From positions 1 through 54,998 of the forward strand of contig JAEYNY010000182.1 of NCBI GenBank assembly GCA_023412275.1: DNA of 54,998 nucleotides, written 5' to 3'. Under the pieces are notes generated by a model. That model was given only the letters and a program-made list of their open reading frames with translations, made no database searches and was not told the origin of the DNA. The stretch comes from Bacillota bacterium. Its GTDB lineage: Bacteria > Bacillota > Clostridia > Acetivibrionales > DSM-1351. The translations under genes and the position numbers were made by a program. Each line of letters begins with the position of its first letter. Positions within the stretch are counted from its first letter, which is position 1. Below, one piece after another: positions 1-8,794 of this stretch.

Positions 1-255
1 TTTCTCATCTGATGTAAATTTACGTATTATTTTCACAAAAATATGCTCCTCCTTTTGATAAACAGTTTTAATTATTTTGTCTGTCTACCATAAGGGGAGC
101 ATATCATCGTGATAGGTTTTCCGGTAATATATCCATGTTCAACCACAAACATCTGCAAATATCTTTAACCAAGCTTCCATTGATACAATTTATACTCACA
201 TACAGGCTAGAAAAGATAAAACCTAATTTTGCAACAACCTCTTATATTTGGATAT

Positions 256-3200
256 CTATTTTGTAGAATAAGGTAATTCTGCAATATCACCCAGCAGATA
301 CTTCTTGAATACGGCTAAATCAATGGCATCGATTGCGCCGTCACTATTGAGATCCGCCACTGCAGGGTCAATTTGTACTGGCAAATTAGTAGGAATTCCA
401 AGCATATACATTTTCATCAGTGCATAGTCGGTTGCATCTACACTGGCATCCCCGTTAAGATCTCCAGCCTTTACAGTTACGCCGGTAAATTTAAACCAGT
501 TTAAATTAAATAAGTACCCACTTCCACCTGTAAACTTTAGGTAAACGTCATGTTTTCCGCTAACACCGCTGATACTGCATGCTGCATCTACATAGGTCTG
601 CCAATCTCCATTTCCGGTAATGGGACAAGTTCCTATCAAAGTACCGTTAATGCTATCAAGATGAATTTCAATATTTCCTCCGCTAGAGTTACTGGCTACT
701 CTGGCCTGAAATTTTTCCGCACCATTGCCAAAATCTATATTATTGTAAACAGTATAATCGCCATTTTCAATGTACCCGACATCCTCTCCGCCCTCGGAAC
801 AGGTTTCTGTTTGAACACCCGATTGGTTGTTAAAGCTTTCCGCTTCAATCTGTGTAAAAGCCGATCTGGGATCAGGGTCAGATATCACAGTCCCACCCGG
901 TATTTCCGGTCTTTCGTTCCAGACTGAGCTTTCTCCGTTTTCATTTACTGCAGTTACAGCAAAGTAATACTTTGTTCCGCTAGTAAGTTGTTGTACTGTG
1001 TACGGGCTTCCAGTAACACCTTTTATTGTATTGGTATACACGCCGGGTTCCGTTCCATATTTGATATTATATGAAGTTGCCCCTTTGGAGAGCCTGAACC
1101 AAAGCTTTACACTGTTGTTACCGGGCTGGTGGGAATATAACAATGGCGAACATGGTTTGTTTTCTGTTGTGAATGACCATATTCCACTAGAAGATGCTGT
1201 AGAGTATTTAAGATCCTTTGTAAATGCAGTAACTCTCCAATAATACTTTGTATTCGCATTTAAAAGGTTAGGCTCTACGGTATATTTGTTGTAGATCATC
1301 CGATCTCTGAGGATTATTGGGTTAGACATATCTGCATTCGCAGATACCTCAAGCTTATAGAAGAATGCATTCCTTGAAGGTGTCCACGAAAGCACTGCCC
1401 TGTTTGAAACCCCTATTTCTTCGTTTGTTGGAGCGGATAGGCTAAAGCTTGTGGGCGAATTTCCCGCAGCCTTTGTAGTAAAATGCTGTATAGGCCCATT
1501 TATTGGTCTCTCCCCATTTGCATTCACAGCATATACTCTCCAATAATATGTGGTGTTGTTTTCCAATGCAGTGGTAGGAGTATATGTCGATGCTGTGTTG
1601 GCACCAAACTCATTTGTACCTGTTATAGTAGTAATCCCTGACTTATTGATTACCGGGGATGAAAGGTCACTGTTTTTGGAAACTACCAAACGGTAAGAGG
1701 TTGCGTTATAAGCCCTTGACCACAGGAATTTGGGTGTAACTGATTCATTGGGTGCATTCCTTGATGGCAGATAAGGTCCAAATTGTCCAGGTACCCCGGT
1801 ATTTGTACCGGCTATAAACGAATAGACCGCATCGTTTGAAACCGTCCGACTTCCACTGGAGTTTACGGCAGTAACATTCCAGTAATACTTTTGGCCTTCT
1901 GTTAAAGGTGTTGCAACCGTGTAGCTTGTATCAGTAATTCCTGCCTGGTTTATGACAGGAGCGGACAAATCCTTGTTTACAGATACTTTCACCGTATAAC
2001 TTGTAGCACCTTGTGCTGCTGACCAGTTAAGTGTCGGAGCTACTGTAGTAACTTCCCCGTCATCAGGAGTCATTGGATGGAAGAAGTTCGGAGCAGAATC
2101 AATTTTTTTCAAAACAACTAACCATGAGTCATTAGCTGCTGCATTATTTATTGAAAAGCTGATATTGGAAGTTGACGAAGGGGTAATACTGGACTGGTAA
2201 GTCAGACCGTTATTTTCACTTGAAGTGATCTTATAAAGGTCTATTCTGACATTCTGTCCGCTGAAAGGCTGGTTGTTCAGGTTTACATTGATGCTTCCTG
2301 CAGTTCCACTCTTTGCAATGATAACCTTACATTCATCAGTGTCTCTGCTGGCACAAGCGGTAAAATCATCCCCTGTACTTGTTGAAACTCCTACATACTG
2401 TCCCGACAATTGAGAAAACATATAGTATACCCACCATATGGGCGTCCTTACAGCTCCATTTTGTTGACTGTTTCTTACAGTTGTTGTTAATATATCGCTC
2501 ATACCATTCCAATTGCCTGATTTAATACAACCCTTAATATTTTGTGTGATACCTGACCGTATTACATTGGCCATACTTCGTGTCCAATCAATGGTTGACG
2601 TTGACCAAGAGTTGTTTTCCTCCCATACCACATACTTGCCGTTGGTTTCAGGATATTTTGTTTGAAGGCTGGCAATCGGGTCTTTCCATTTATTTGTTTG
2701 AGTATAGGAGGCATATGTGCTACCTTCCCAGTATTCATGCCAGCAAGGCCCTTCTAAATCCATTTGGTTTTCACTGGAGAATGGTATGTAAAAATCTGCT
2801 ATTCCTGAGTAGCCTACTGCACCGGGGCCTACTATAGGTATATAGTCGGGATAAACTTCCCTCACTGCTTCCCAGTTTCCCTTAAAAGTCTCTTCACGTC
2901 CCGTCCAGTACTCATTTGTAAGGTCTGCAAAGTCCGGCGTTGCTCCATTATCTTTTAAATATTGGAGAACGTCTTTAACATACTGCTTAAACCAAGCCTG
3001 ATTGGTAGGAGCACCACCACCGGGAGCACCGTTGGGTGCTGTCCATGACGGGTTAAGCCCCAGAAGAAAGTACCACTTCAATCCGTTGGCCTTTGCCCTT
3101 TGATATGCTTCCAAGCACCTCTGGAGTTGACTGTCTTCGTTATTAAAGCAGGTCCCGTCCAAATCACCCACTCCCTGAAATGTCTGAACCGGGATAGTCT

Positions 3201-3423
3201 CTCGGTTCAGAATGGGTCCCAGCATTGTCATCCTGCTATCGGGTATATCATAATTAGGTGTAAGAATGTAGCCGAAGTTACTATGATTCACCGGTCGTAA
3301 AATATTATTAAAATCCACGTTTACAGTATCAATTGCCGCCGCTTGAACAAATCCTCCGGATTGAAAAAGCAGCCCCAATGCCAGAAAAACTGCAAGTTTA
3401 CGGTAAAATACAGCTTTTTTCAT
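256..3423 (-). CDS. Secreted dockerin-bearing glycoside hydrolase with four FN3-like repeats and a CBM6
   Basis: This 1055-residue protein has a signal peptide (about 1-29, hydrophobic core LAVFLALGLLF). A catalytic module follows at about 30-440. It looks like a (beta/alpha)8 glycosidase: a Glu in DLTNEYW could be the acid/base and a Glu in VVWEENNSW the nucleophile, in the clan GH-A manner. I cannot assign the family securely; GH39-like or GH30-like are guesses. Four fibronectin III-like repeats (about 445-860) each carry a YYW or KYYFAV motif. A CBM6 follows (about 870-985, starting FTQIEAESF and ending in NLNWFKF). A type I dockerin ends the protein (about 990-1050) with two DLN.D calcium repeats (ATDYALMKMYMLG and AIDLAVFKKYLLG). 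The start has a strong AAGGAGG site. It should act outside the cell in the cellulosome on a hemicellulose. Cellulosomal secretion is close to certain; substrate is unknown. Confidence 0.85.
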   Translation of the reverse strand: MKKAVFYRKLAVFLALGLLFQSGGFVQAAAIDTVNVDFNNILRPVNHSNFGYILTPNYDIPDSRMTMLGPILNRETIPVQTFQGVGDLDGTCFNNEDSQLQRCLEAYQRAKANGLKWYFLLGLNPSWTAPNGAPGGGAPTNQAWFKQYVKDVLQYLKDNGATPDFADLTNEYWTGREETFKGNWEAVREVYPDYIPIVGPGAVGYSGIADFYIPFSSENQMDLEGPCWHEYWEGSTYASYTQTNKWKDPIASLQTKYPETNGKYVVWEENNSWSTSTIDWTRSMANVIRSGITQNIKGCIKSGNWNGMSDILTTTVRNSQQNGAVRTPIWWVYYMFSQLSGQYVGVSTSTGDDFTACASRDTDECKVIIAKSGTAGSINVNLNNQPFSGQNVRIDLYKITSSENNGLTYQSSITPSSTSNISFSINNAAANDSWLVVLKKIDSAPNFFHPMTPDDGEVTTVAPTLNWSAAQGATSYTVKVSVNKDLSAPVINQAGITDTSYTVATPLTEGQKYYWNVTAVNSSGSRTVSNDAVYSFIAGTNTGVPGQFGPYLPSRNAPNESVTPKFLWSRAYNATSYRLVVSKNSDLSSPVINKSGITTITGTNEFGANTASTYTPTTALENNTTYYWRVYAVNANGERPINGPIQHFTTKAAGNSPTSFSLSAPTNEEIGVSNRAVLSWTPSRNAFFYKLEVSANADMSNPIILRDRMIYNKYTVEPNLLNANTKYYWRVTAFTKDLKYSTASSSGIWSFTTENKPCSPLLYSHQPGNNSVKLWFRLSKGATSYNIKYGTEPGVYTNTIKGVTGSPYTVQQLTSGTKYYFAVTAVNENGESSVWNERPEIPGGTVISDPDPRSAFTQIEAESFNNQSGVQTETCSEGGEDVGYIENGDYTVYNNIDFGNGAEKFQARVASNSSGGNIEIHLDSINGTLIGTCPITGNGDWQTYVDAACSISGVSGKHDVYLKFTGGSGYLFNLNWFKFTGVTVKAGDLNGDASVDATDYALMKMYMLGIPTNLPVQIDPAVADLNSDGAIDAIDLAVFKKYLLGDIAELPYSTK

Positions 3424-3455
3424 AAATTAACCTCCTTTTTCAAAGTATATTTTAA

Positions 3456-3488
3456 GATAATATTACCATATTATCCCAGTTTATTCAA
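3456..3488 (-). promoter_or_regulatory. Promoter with overlapping palindrome for the dockerin glycosidase
   Basis: Read on the minus strand, TTGAAT (3483-3488) and TAATAT (3460-3465) are separated by 17 bases, and TGG directly before the -10 makes it an extended -10. A 20-bp palindrome at 3456-3475 (GATAATA, six bases, TATTATC) covers the -10, so a repressor could bind there. The gene starts about 35 bases downstream. Confidence 0.5.
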
Positions 3489-3514
3489 TTATTTGCACAC
3501 TCTGTGATAACTCA

Positions 3515-3551
3515 TCAAAAGAAAAACGGTGAGCCCAGAAAGCCCACCGTT
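3515..3551 (-). terminator. Rho-independent terminator ending the biosynthetic operon
   Basis: On the minus strand AACGGTG and CACCGTT pair around a 13-base interior that can pair further (GGC/GCT), followed by TTTTTCTTTT. It lies about 100 bases after the stop of the last operon gene and ahead of the dockerin glycosidase promoter. Confidence 0.75.
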
Positions 3552-3647
3552 CATTGTATAAGTTGCAGCATAACTTGAGGTTGCACCTTAACGCTGCCCT
3601 ATTTATGCTACACCCTTTTATCATCAAATAACAACTCTACCTGTATT

Positions 3648-4331
3648 CTATACAGTGCGTTTCAAACCTTTTCCCACAGGACAAACTGTTCTGCATTTAT
3701 TGCAGTCAACTGTCTCAAAACCTTTTTTAGTTTTTCCGTATGAATTCAGTCTGCACTTTTTTTGTTCTACCTTGTCCTCATTGATAGCACTAACAGCACA
3801 TATGTCCAGACACAGCGTACATGCTTCAATACAGATACTTTTTGCATAAGGGTCGGATTTAAGCTCAATATCGGTTAAAACCGCCCCAACAGTCAAACGG
3901 TTGCCATATACTTCATTCAATAGCAATGTATTTTTCCCCAGAGTACCAATACCGGCAGCCACTGCCGTATGCTTCATGGAAAGCAGCCCATGTCCCGTCA
4001 TGGATTCTTCATCCCATGAGTTATATGGAGTATCACATGGAAGTGGAACACATGTACACTTGAATTCTTTTTCAATTCTGTTTGATGCGGTCAAAGCTAT
4101 GTAGTCAACCATAGAACAGCTAATTGTATTGAAATGTTCATACATGAGCTGAGGTTCCACTTCCCATAATCCCTTTGGTAAAGTAATACCAAAGACAATA
4201 ACAGACTTACATTTACTATACAAATCTGTTGGGTGAAATCCTTTGGGAGCAGTTTCAAACCTTTCAATACCTGCTATACCGCATACATCCGATCCTAAAG
4301 ATGTAAAAATATTCTTTATAAATTCCTCCAT
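3648..4331 (-). CDS. Small epoxyqueuosine-reductase-like 4Fe-4S protein
   Basis: This 227-residue protein carries two ferredoxin-type cluster motifs near the C-terminus: C-x3-C-x2-C-x3-C in CIEACTLCLDIC, and CNKCRTVCPVGKG together with an upstream KKC. The upstream half resembles the cobalamin-binding part of QueG, for example KSVIVFGITLPKG and GIGTLGKNTLLLNEVYG. True QueG is about 380 residues with C-terminal repeats that are absent here, so tRNA queuosine synthesis is doubtful. Related short proteins are often annotated as epoxyqueuosine reductase or reductive-dehalogenase-like. It is the last gene of the operon, 65 bases after a carrier-protein gene, so a reductive tailoring step or electron delivery to the radical SAM enzymes is plausible. 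That role is inference. Confidence 0.7.
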   Translation of the reverse strand: MEEFIKNIFTSLGSDVCGIAGIERFETAPKGFHPTDLYSKCKSVIVFGITLPKGLWEVEPQLMYEHFNTISCSMVDYIALTASNRIEKEFKCTCVPLPCDTPYNSWDEESMTGHGLLSMKHTAVAAGIGTLGKNTLLLNEVYGNRLTVGAVLTDIELKSDPYAKSICIEACTLCLDICAVSAINEDKVEQKKCRLNSYGKTKKGFETVDCNKCRTVCPVGKGLKRTV

Positions 4332-4396
4332 TGAAGCCCTACCCCTTTTTCATTTTAAAGCAGCCGAATACAGTCATAATATAAATTATATCTTAA

Positions 4397-4636
4397 TTAA
4401 GTCAGGCTTTCCAGATAGTCACAAATACTTGTGATTGTAGTAAAGCTCCTAAAATCTAATTCATCATCATCGAATTCAACATCAAATTCCTTTTCAAGCT
4501 CAACTACAATTTCTATAAATTTAATGGAATTAATCCCCACCTCCGACAAATCGTCCTCGGTTGCAGCTTTCTCTTTTAAATCAGGTATGTTCATTACTTT
4601 TACTATTATATCAACAACTTTATCTCGTGTATCCAT
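4397..4636 (-). CDS. Free-standing acyl/peptidyl carrier protein
   Basis: This 79-residue acidic helical protein has the phosphopantetheine site in EVGINSIKF, with Ser37 as the attachment residue. Length and helix pattern fit a single carrier domain. A good AAGGAG site precedes the ATG. It lies 26 bases after the stand-alone adenylation gene, which makes it the likely partner that receives the activated amino acid as a thioester. GINS replaces the usual GxDS or GGxS, as in many free carrier proteins. Confidence 0.88.
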   Translation of the reverse strand: MDTRDKVVDIIVKVMNIPDLKEKAATEDDLSEVGINSIKFIEIVVELEKEFDVEFDDDELDFRSFTTITSICDYLESLT

Positions 4637-4662
4637 ACTTATTCTCCTTATACTTGTAGTCT

Positions 4663-6150
4663 TTAAATTGAAACCTTAAGGGCATTTCTGTCAATTTTCC
4701 CATTATTATTAACGGGCATTGTTTCTGTGTGGACAAAAATTGACGGAATCATATACTGAGGTAATTTCGACTTTAAATATTTTTTCAGATCACTTTCAGA
4801 TATATCATTGTATGTTGAATAAACAGCACATAAGTACTGATTATTATCATTATCGGATTTAACAACCACAGCAGCCTGCTTTATATCGTTATATTCCATA
4901 ATAACACTCTCGATTTCACCAAGTTCAATTCTATATCCGTTTATTTTAATCTGATAATCAAGCCTGTATAAATAATTGATACTACCGTCTGGCAATCTTT
5001 CAACCAAATCTCCTGTTTTGTACAATCTGTCGGATGATATTTCCGGCAGAAAAACAAAGTTTTGTTCTGTCAACTCAGGTTTATTTATATACCCTCTGGC
5101 TACTCCTACCCCTCCGATATATAGTTCACCCTTGGTATCCAACTCTCCGTTTTCATTAATAATAAATGTGGAATAGTTTAACATAGGCTTACCTATGTCA
5201 ACAATATCTTTGTCAGTAACATCTGATAAAGAACAATATACTGTTGCTTCCGTAGGCCCATAGGCATTATAGATTGTAGCACTTGAATGTTTTTTAATCT
5301 CATCCCTAAGAGATTTTGGGAATACTTCTCCTCCAATAATCATTGTTTCAATATTTTTCAAGTAATTCAGCTCTTTATCACAGCTCAGAAAATACTGTAC
5401 TGTTGATGGTGTCATCTGGATAATATTGATGTTATTCCTAAGTAAGATTTTACCCAGGAGTCTTGGATTATAAAGTTCTCTTTCAGTTGCAAGGTAAATT
5501 TCCATACCATGAGCCAATGCAAGTAAAGACTCAATAACAAATATATCAAATACTATTTTTGTAACACTTAATATCTTTCCTCCGTCCTCTAGCCCCATAA
5601 ACTCAGGTATGGCTTTGACGACATTTGTTACTGATTTATGTTCAATCATAACACCCTTTGGTTTACCGGTAGAGCCTGAAGTGTAAAGTATATATGCCAG
5701 ATCTTCGGGGCTTATTGCAGGCCCAGTAAAATCCTCCAACATACTTGGATATTCAGCAAGTTCAGTGGTGATATTAATTGTTTTTCCTTCAAAGATAAAT
5801 CCGTCCTTAGTCCCGTCATTGATTAAGAGCAATTCCATGTTACTGTCATCAATCATATATTCTATGCGTGGAGCAGGGCAACCGGGATCAATAGGCATAT
5901 ACGCAGCTCCTGCCTTAAGTATGCCGATCATGGCAATAATCATTTCAATTGATCTGGTCATCATAATTCCAATAACAGATTCTTTTTTTACCCCTCTTTG
6001 AATGAGCATACTAGCAAATGCATTTGATTTTCTGTCAAAATCTTTATATGATATACCTTCCTTGTTACAAACGATTGCCACTACATCAGGCATTTCCGCT
6101 GCATTTTGAGAGATTATATCTGTTATGCTTTTAAAACTCAAACATACCAC
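4663..6150 (-). CDS. Stand-alone NRPS-type adenylation enzyme
   Basis: This 495-residue AMP-forming enzyme activates a carboxylic acid as an acyl-adenylate and loads it on a carrier protein. The phosphate loop is at about 154-167 (LYTSGSTGKPKG), the A5 motif is NAYGPTEATVY, A7 is YKTGDL, A8 is RIELGEIE, and the A10 lysine is in NGKIDRNALK. The core-motif method gives a specificity code of D-I-I-Q-I-G-A-V-Y-K. The leading Asp (in FDIFV) binds the amino group of alpha-amino acids, so an alpha-amino acid is favoured over an aryl acid; I cannot name it. There is no condensation or carrier domain in the protein. The start is unclear: GTG at 6150 or TTG at 6141, with AGAGGTGG overlapping. The preceding BtrH-like gene ends 10 bases upstream. 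Confidence 0.88.
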   Translation of the reverse strand: MVCLSFKSITDIISQNAAEMPDVVAIVCNKEGISYKDFDRKSNAFASMLIQRGVKKESVIGIMMTRSIEMIIAMIGILKAGAAYMPIDPGCPAPRIEYMIDDSNMELLLINDGTKDGFIFEGKTINITTELAEYPSMLEDFTGPAISPEDLAYILYTSGSTGKPKGVMIEHKSVTNVVKAIPEFMGLEDGGKILSVTKIVFDIFVIESLLALAHGMEIYLATERELYNPRLLGKILLRNNINIIQMTPSTVQYFLSCDKELNYLKNIETMIIGGEVFPKSLRDEIKKHSSATIYNAYGPTEATVYCSLSDVTDKDIVDIGKPMLNYSTFIINENGELDTKGELYIGGVGVARGYINKPELTEQNFVFLPEISSDRLYKTGDLVERLPDGSINYLYRLDYQIKINGYRIELGEIESVIMEYNDIKQAAVVVKSDNDNNQYLCAVYSTYNDISESDLKKYLKSKLPQYMIPSIFVHTETMPVNNNGKIDRNALKVSI

Positions 6151-6160
6151 CTCTTTCTAT

Positions 6161-7231
6161 TTACCAATTATCCGTTAATTTGTGCTTAATATTGTCTAAA
6201 ACGTGAATGCACTCTTTTTCATTTTCCAGAATTTCATCAAATTGAACTTTTATCTTATCAAGCAGAGCATCTGTACTTAGCAAGGAAAACTTAACAATAA
6301 GCTTAAGTAATTTATTCCACAAGCTTACACCTTTTCCGATTACTTCAATCTCATAATCACAGTTCTCTTCTGTAACACTCCCCAAAGCCCTCTCAATATA
6401 CCCTGCAAAAAACATTCGGTACTTTGGCATCAGGAACAGCATACCATGTAACCTTGCACTCAGCTTCTTCCTTTCAGCCTCAGAAGACTGCCCCATATCA
6501 TTTATGATTTCCTTCAATTTGTACAAGACACCAATTCCGTCACAACTGCTCTGGGATACAGAGGTTTTTGAATAATACTCCTTTTGCATCTTGTCAATTG
6601 TAATCCTCAACAAGGTCTTGAAATCTGCTTCCCAACCATCTTTTTCAATCTCTATCCACTTATTCAAGATAGGAAAATCACTATTTACAAGCATTCCCTT
6701 TGGGTTTTCAGATGCTCTGGCCTTCATAAAATCCTCATACTTCAGAGTACCCTTGTAAAAATATGGCTCATACCAATCAACAACATATACCTCCTGAAGC
6801 TCGTCTGAATACCCGCATAAAATAACAGAGTGTATGGCATTTGCCTGGAGGTAGTAAGGCAGATATTTCAGATAAAAAACGTCAACCATTGTTATAATTG
6901 GTATTCCTTTTTCAACTTTTTCTTTTATGGTATTCCAGTCAGCAAACTCATCTTGATATGCATTTGGAATAATAGCTTTCACTTTACTCAAAAAAGGATC
7001 AAGAACAGAGGCGGTATCTATATTATATTTGATGTCAAGTTTATTAATATCGTTATCGGGAATTGACATATTAACGCCAATTACTGTATCAATAAAGGCC
7101 CATGAATTTTCAATTCCATAATAGTCCAATACTTGTTTCACATTGTTATGTATACAAAAGTTATCATACTCTTTTAAGAAGATACGCTCGCTCTGTATAA
7201 GATCTTCAATTCTCACATTTTTTCCAGACAT
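6161..7231 (-). CDS. BtrH-like acyltransferase (butirosin H N-terminal family)
   Basis: This 356-residue protein has a papain/C39-like N-terminal half with a visible triad: Cys26 (NFCIHNN), His134 (NAIHSVIL) and Asp152 (VVDWYEP). That is the layout of the butirosin BtrH N-terminal family. BtrH moves an acyl group from a carrier protein to an amine of an aminoglycoside. The C-terminal part (about 200-356) is helical and has no clear assignment. It lies between the aldehyde dehydrogenase and the adenylation/carrier pair. With no condensation domain in the cluster, it is a leading candidate for forming an amide from a carrier-bound acyl group. The family call is fairly firm; the acceptor is unknown. 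Confidence 0.72.
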   Translation of the reverse strand: MSGKNVRIEDLIQSERIFLKEYDNFCIHNNVKQVLDYYGIENSWAFIDTVIGVNMSIPDNDINKLDIKYNIDTASVLDPFLSKVKAIIPNAYQDEFADWNTIKEKVEKGIPIITMVDVFYLKYLPYYLQANAIHSVILCGYSDELQEVYVVDWYEPYFYKGTLKYEDFMKARASENPKGMLVNSDFPILNKWIEIEKDGWEADFKTLLRITIDKMQKEYYSKTSVSQSSCDGIGVLYKLKEIINDMGQSSEAERKKLSARLHGMLFLMPKYRMFFAGYIERALGSVTEENCDYEIEVIGKGVSLWNKLLKLIVKFSLLSTDALLDKIKVQFDEILENEKECIHVLDNIKHKLTDNW

Positions 7232-7270
7232 ATTAAATCATCCGTTCTTATTTAAATGAAATATTCAATA

Positions 7271-8758
7271 TTACAGTTCAATCCATGTAAGCTTGGTCTG
7301 AGTGTACTGATCTATGGATTCAATTGATTTATCTCTTCCAAAACCCGACTGTTTGAAGCCCCCGTGAGGAACACTCCAATCTCCGTCACCGGTACTGTTT
7401 ATGAGTACCTTTCCGCATTTAAGCTTTTTGGACAGAGATACTGCTTTCTTTAAATCTGATGTCCACACAAAAGCACATAAACCATATATTGAATCATTTG
7501 CAATCTCAATTGCCTCTTCTTCGGTTTCAAACTCTATTACAGACAGGACAGGCCCGAATATTTCCTCTTGTGCAATACGCATTTTGTTATTAACGTTACT
7601 AAAGATAGTAGGTTCTACATAATATCCCCCTGATTCTGAAAGAACCTGTTTACCGCCCATTATCAGCTTTGCGCCCTCTGCTTTTCCGATTTCAATATAA
7701 TTCAGTATCCTTTCCATTTGTTCACCTGTTACCACACTTCCCATTGAACAAGTGGGGTCTAAAGGATTTTTAGGCATGTATTCTTTGCTGTATTCAATTA
7801 ATTTCTTCAGGAAAGCTTCCTTAATTGACTTATGGATCAATAAACGTGTAGGTGAATCACATACTTGTCCGCTGTTGTAAAACATTGCTCCGGCAGTCTG
7901 CTTGGCTGCATCGTCCAAATCATATGCATCAGGGAATACAATATTTGGGCATTTGCCTCCGCATTCCAAAGAAACTCTCTTCATATTTGAAAGTCCTGAA
8001 TACTGCATAATCAATTTTCCAACCTCTGACGACCCGGTAAAGGTAATTTTATCAACATCCATATGTAATGCAAGAGCTTGTCCTGCAGTCTCACCGTAAC
8101 CCGGAACAACATTGAATACTCCGTCAGGTATGCCAGCCTGTTTTGCAAATTCCGCTATACGAAGCAAGGTAAGAGGTGATTGTTCCGCAGGCTTTAATAC
8201 AACACTGTTGCCTGCTGCCAACGCAGGTGCAAACTTCCAAACAGCCATCATTAGAGGATAGTTCCAGGGTATGATTGCCGCAACAACACCATAGGGCTCT
8301 CGCACAATCTGAGCATTGATACTTGGCCGTGTTGTTGCCACTGCTCCATATAATTTGTCAATGGCTTCTGCAAACCAACGTATACCGTTAAAACATCTGC
8401 GAATCTCTCCTATTGAATTGGAAATGGGCTTTCCCATATCCATAGTCTCTAGTGTAGCTAACTCCATGTGGTGAGCCTCAACCAGATTGGCAAATGCATA
8501 GAGTATATTCTTCCTTTGCTCCGGTGTAATATCAGACCAAACACCTTTTTCATATGCTTGCCTTGCTGCATTTACAGCTAAATCCACATCAGCCTGTTTA
8601 CATGATGCAATCTTTGCTATAACCTTACCATCTATTGGGCTTACCTTATCAAATGTATCCCCGTCAAGACTGTCTACGTACTTTCCATTAATAAATGCCT
8701 TTGTTTTGATTTCAGCATTCTCTTTTGACTTTATAACTTCTTCAAATGATAAACTCAT
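7271..8758 (-). CDS. NAD(P)-dependent aldehyde dehydrogenase (PuuC-like)
   Basis: This full-length 495-residue ALDH oxidises an aldehyde to its acid. Key residues are present: Asn166 in PWNYP, Glu265 in LECGGK and nucleophile Cys300 in NSGQVCDSP, plus the cofactor motif FTGSSEVG. The overall pattern, including the C-terminal GGFKQSGFGRDKS, resembles enzymes for omega-aminoaldehydes such as E. coli PuuC. Paired with the class III aminotransferase of the same operon it could convert an amine to an amino acid by way of an aldehyde. That pathway is inferred. The upstream site is AAAGGA. Confidence 0.9.
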   Translation of the reverse strand: MSLSFEEVIKSKENAEIKTKAFINGKYVDSLDGDTFDKVSPIDGKVIAKIASCKQADVDLAVNAARQAYEKGVWSDITPEQRKNILYAFANLVEAHHMELATLETMDMGKPISNSIGEIRRCFNGIRWFAEAIDKLYGAVATTRPSINAQIVREPYGVVAAIIPWNYPLMMAVWKFAPALAAGNSVVLKPAEQSPLTLLRIAEFAKQAGIPDGVFNVVPGYGETAGQALALHMDVDKITFTGSSEVGKLIMQYSGLSNMKRVSLECGGKCPNIVFPDAYDLDDAAKQTAGAMFYNSGQVCDSPTRLLIHKSIKEAFLKKLIEYSKEYMPKNPLDPTCSMGSVVTGEQMERILNYIEIGKAEGAKLIMGGKQVLSESGGYYVEPTIFSNVNNKMRIAQEEIFGPVLSVIEFETEEEAIEIANDSIYGLCAFVWTSDLKKAVSLSKKLKCGKVLINSTGDGDWSVPHGGFKQSGFGRDKSIESIDQYTQTKLTWIEL

Positions 8759-8794
8759 ACTATGTACTATCCTTTCTATATAAGATAAGTGTTA

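Noticed and set aside
41..104. Inverted repeat ATATGCTCC/GGAGCATAT at the window start
   Set aside because: Nine-base arms with a 46-base loop and no adjacent gene visible; too weak to call a structure.
4663..6150. Aryl-acid-activating adenylation enzyme matched to the chorismatase-like gene
   Set aside because: The code position 235 is Asp, whereas aryl-acid enzymes such as DhbE carry Asn there.
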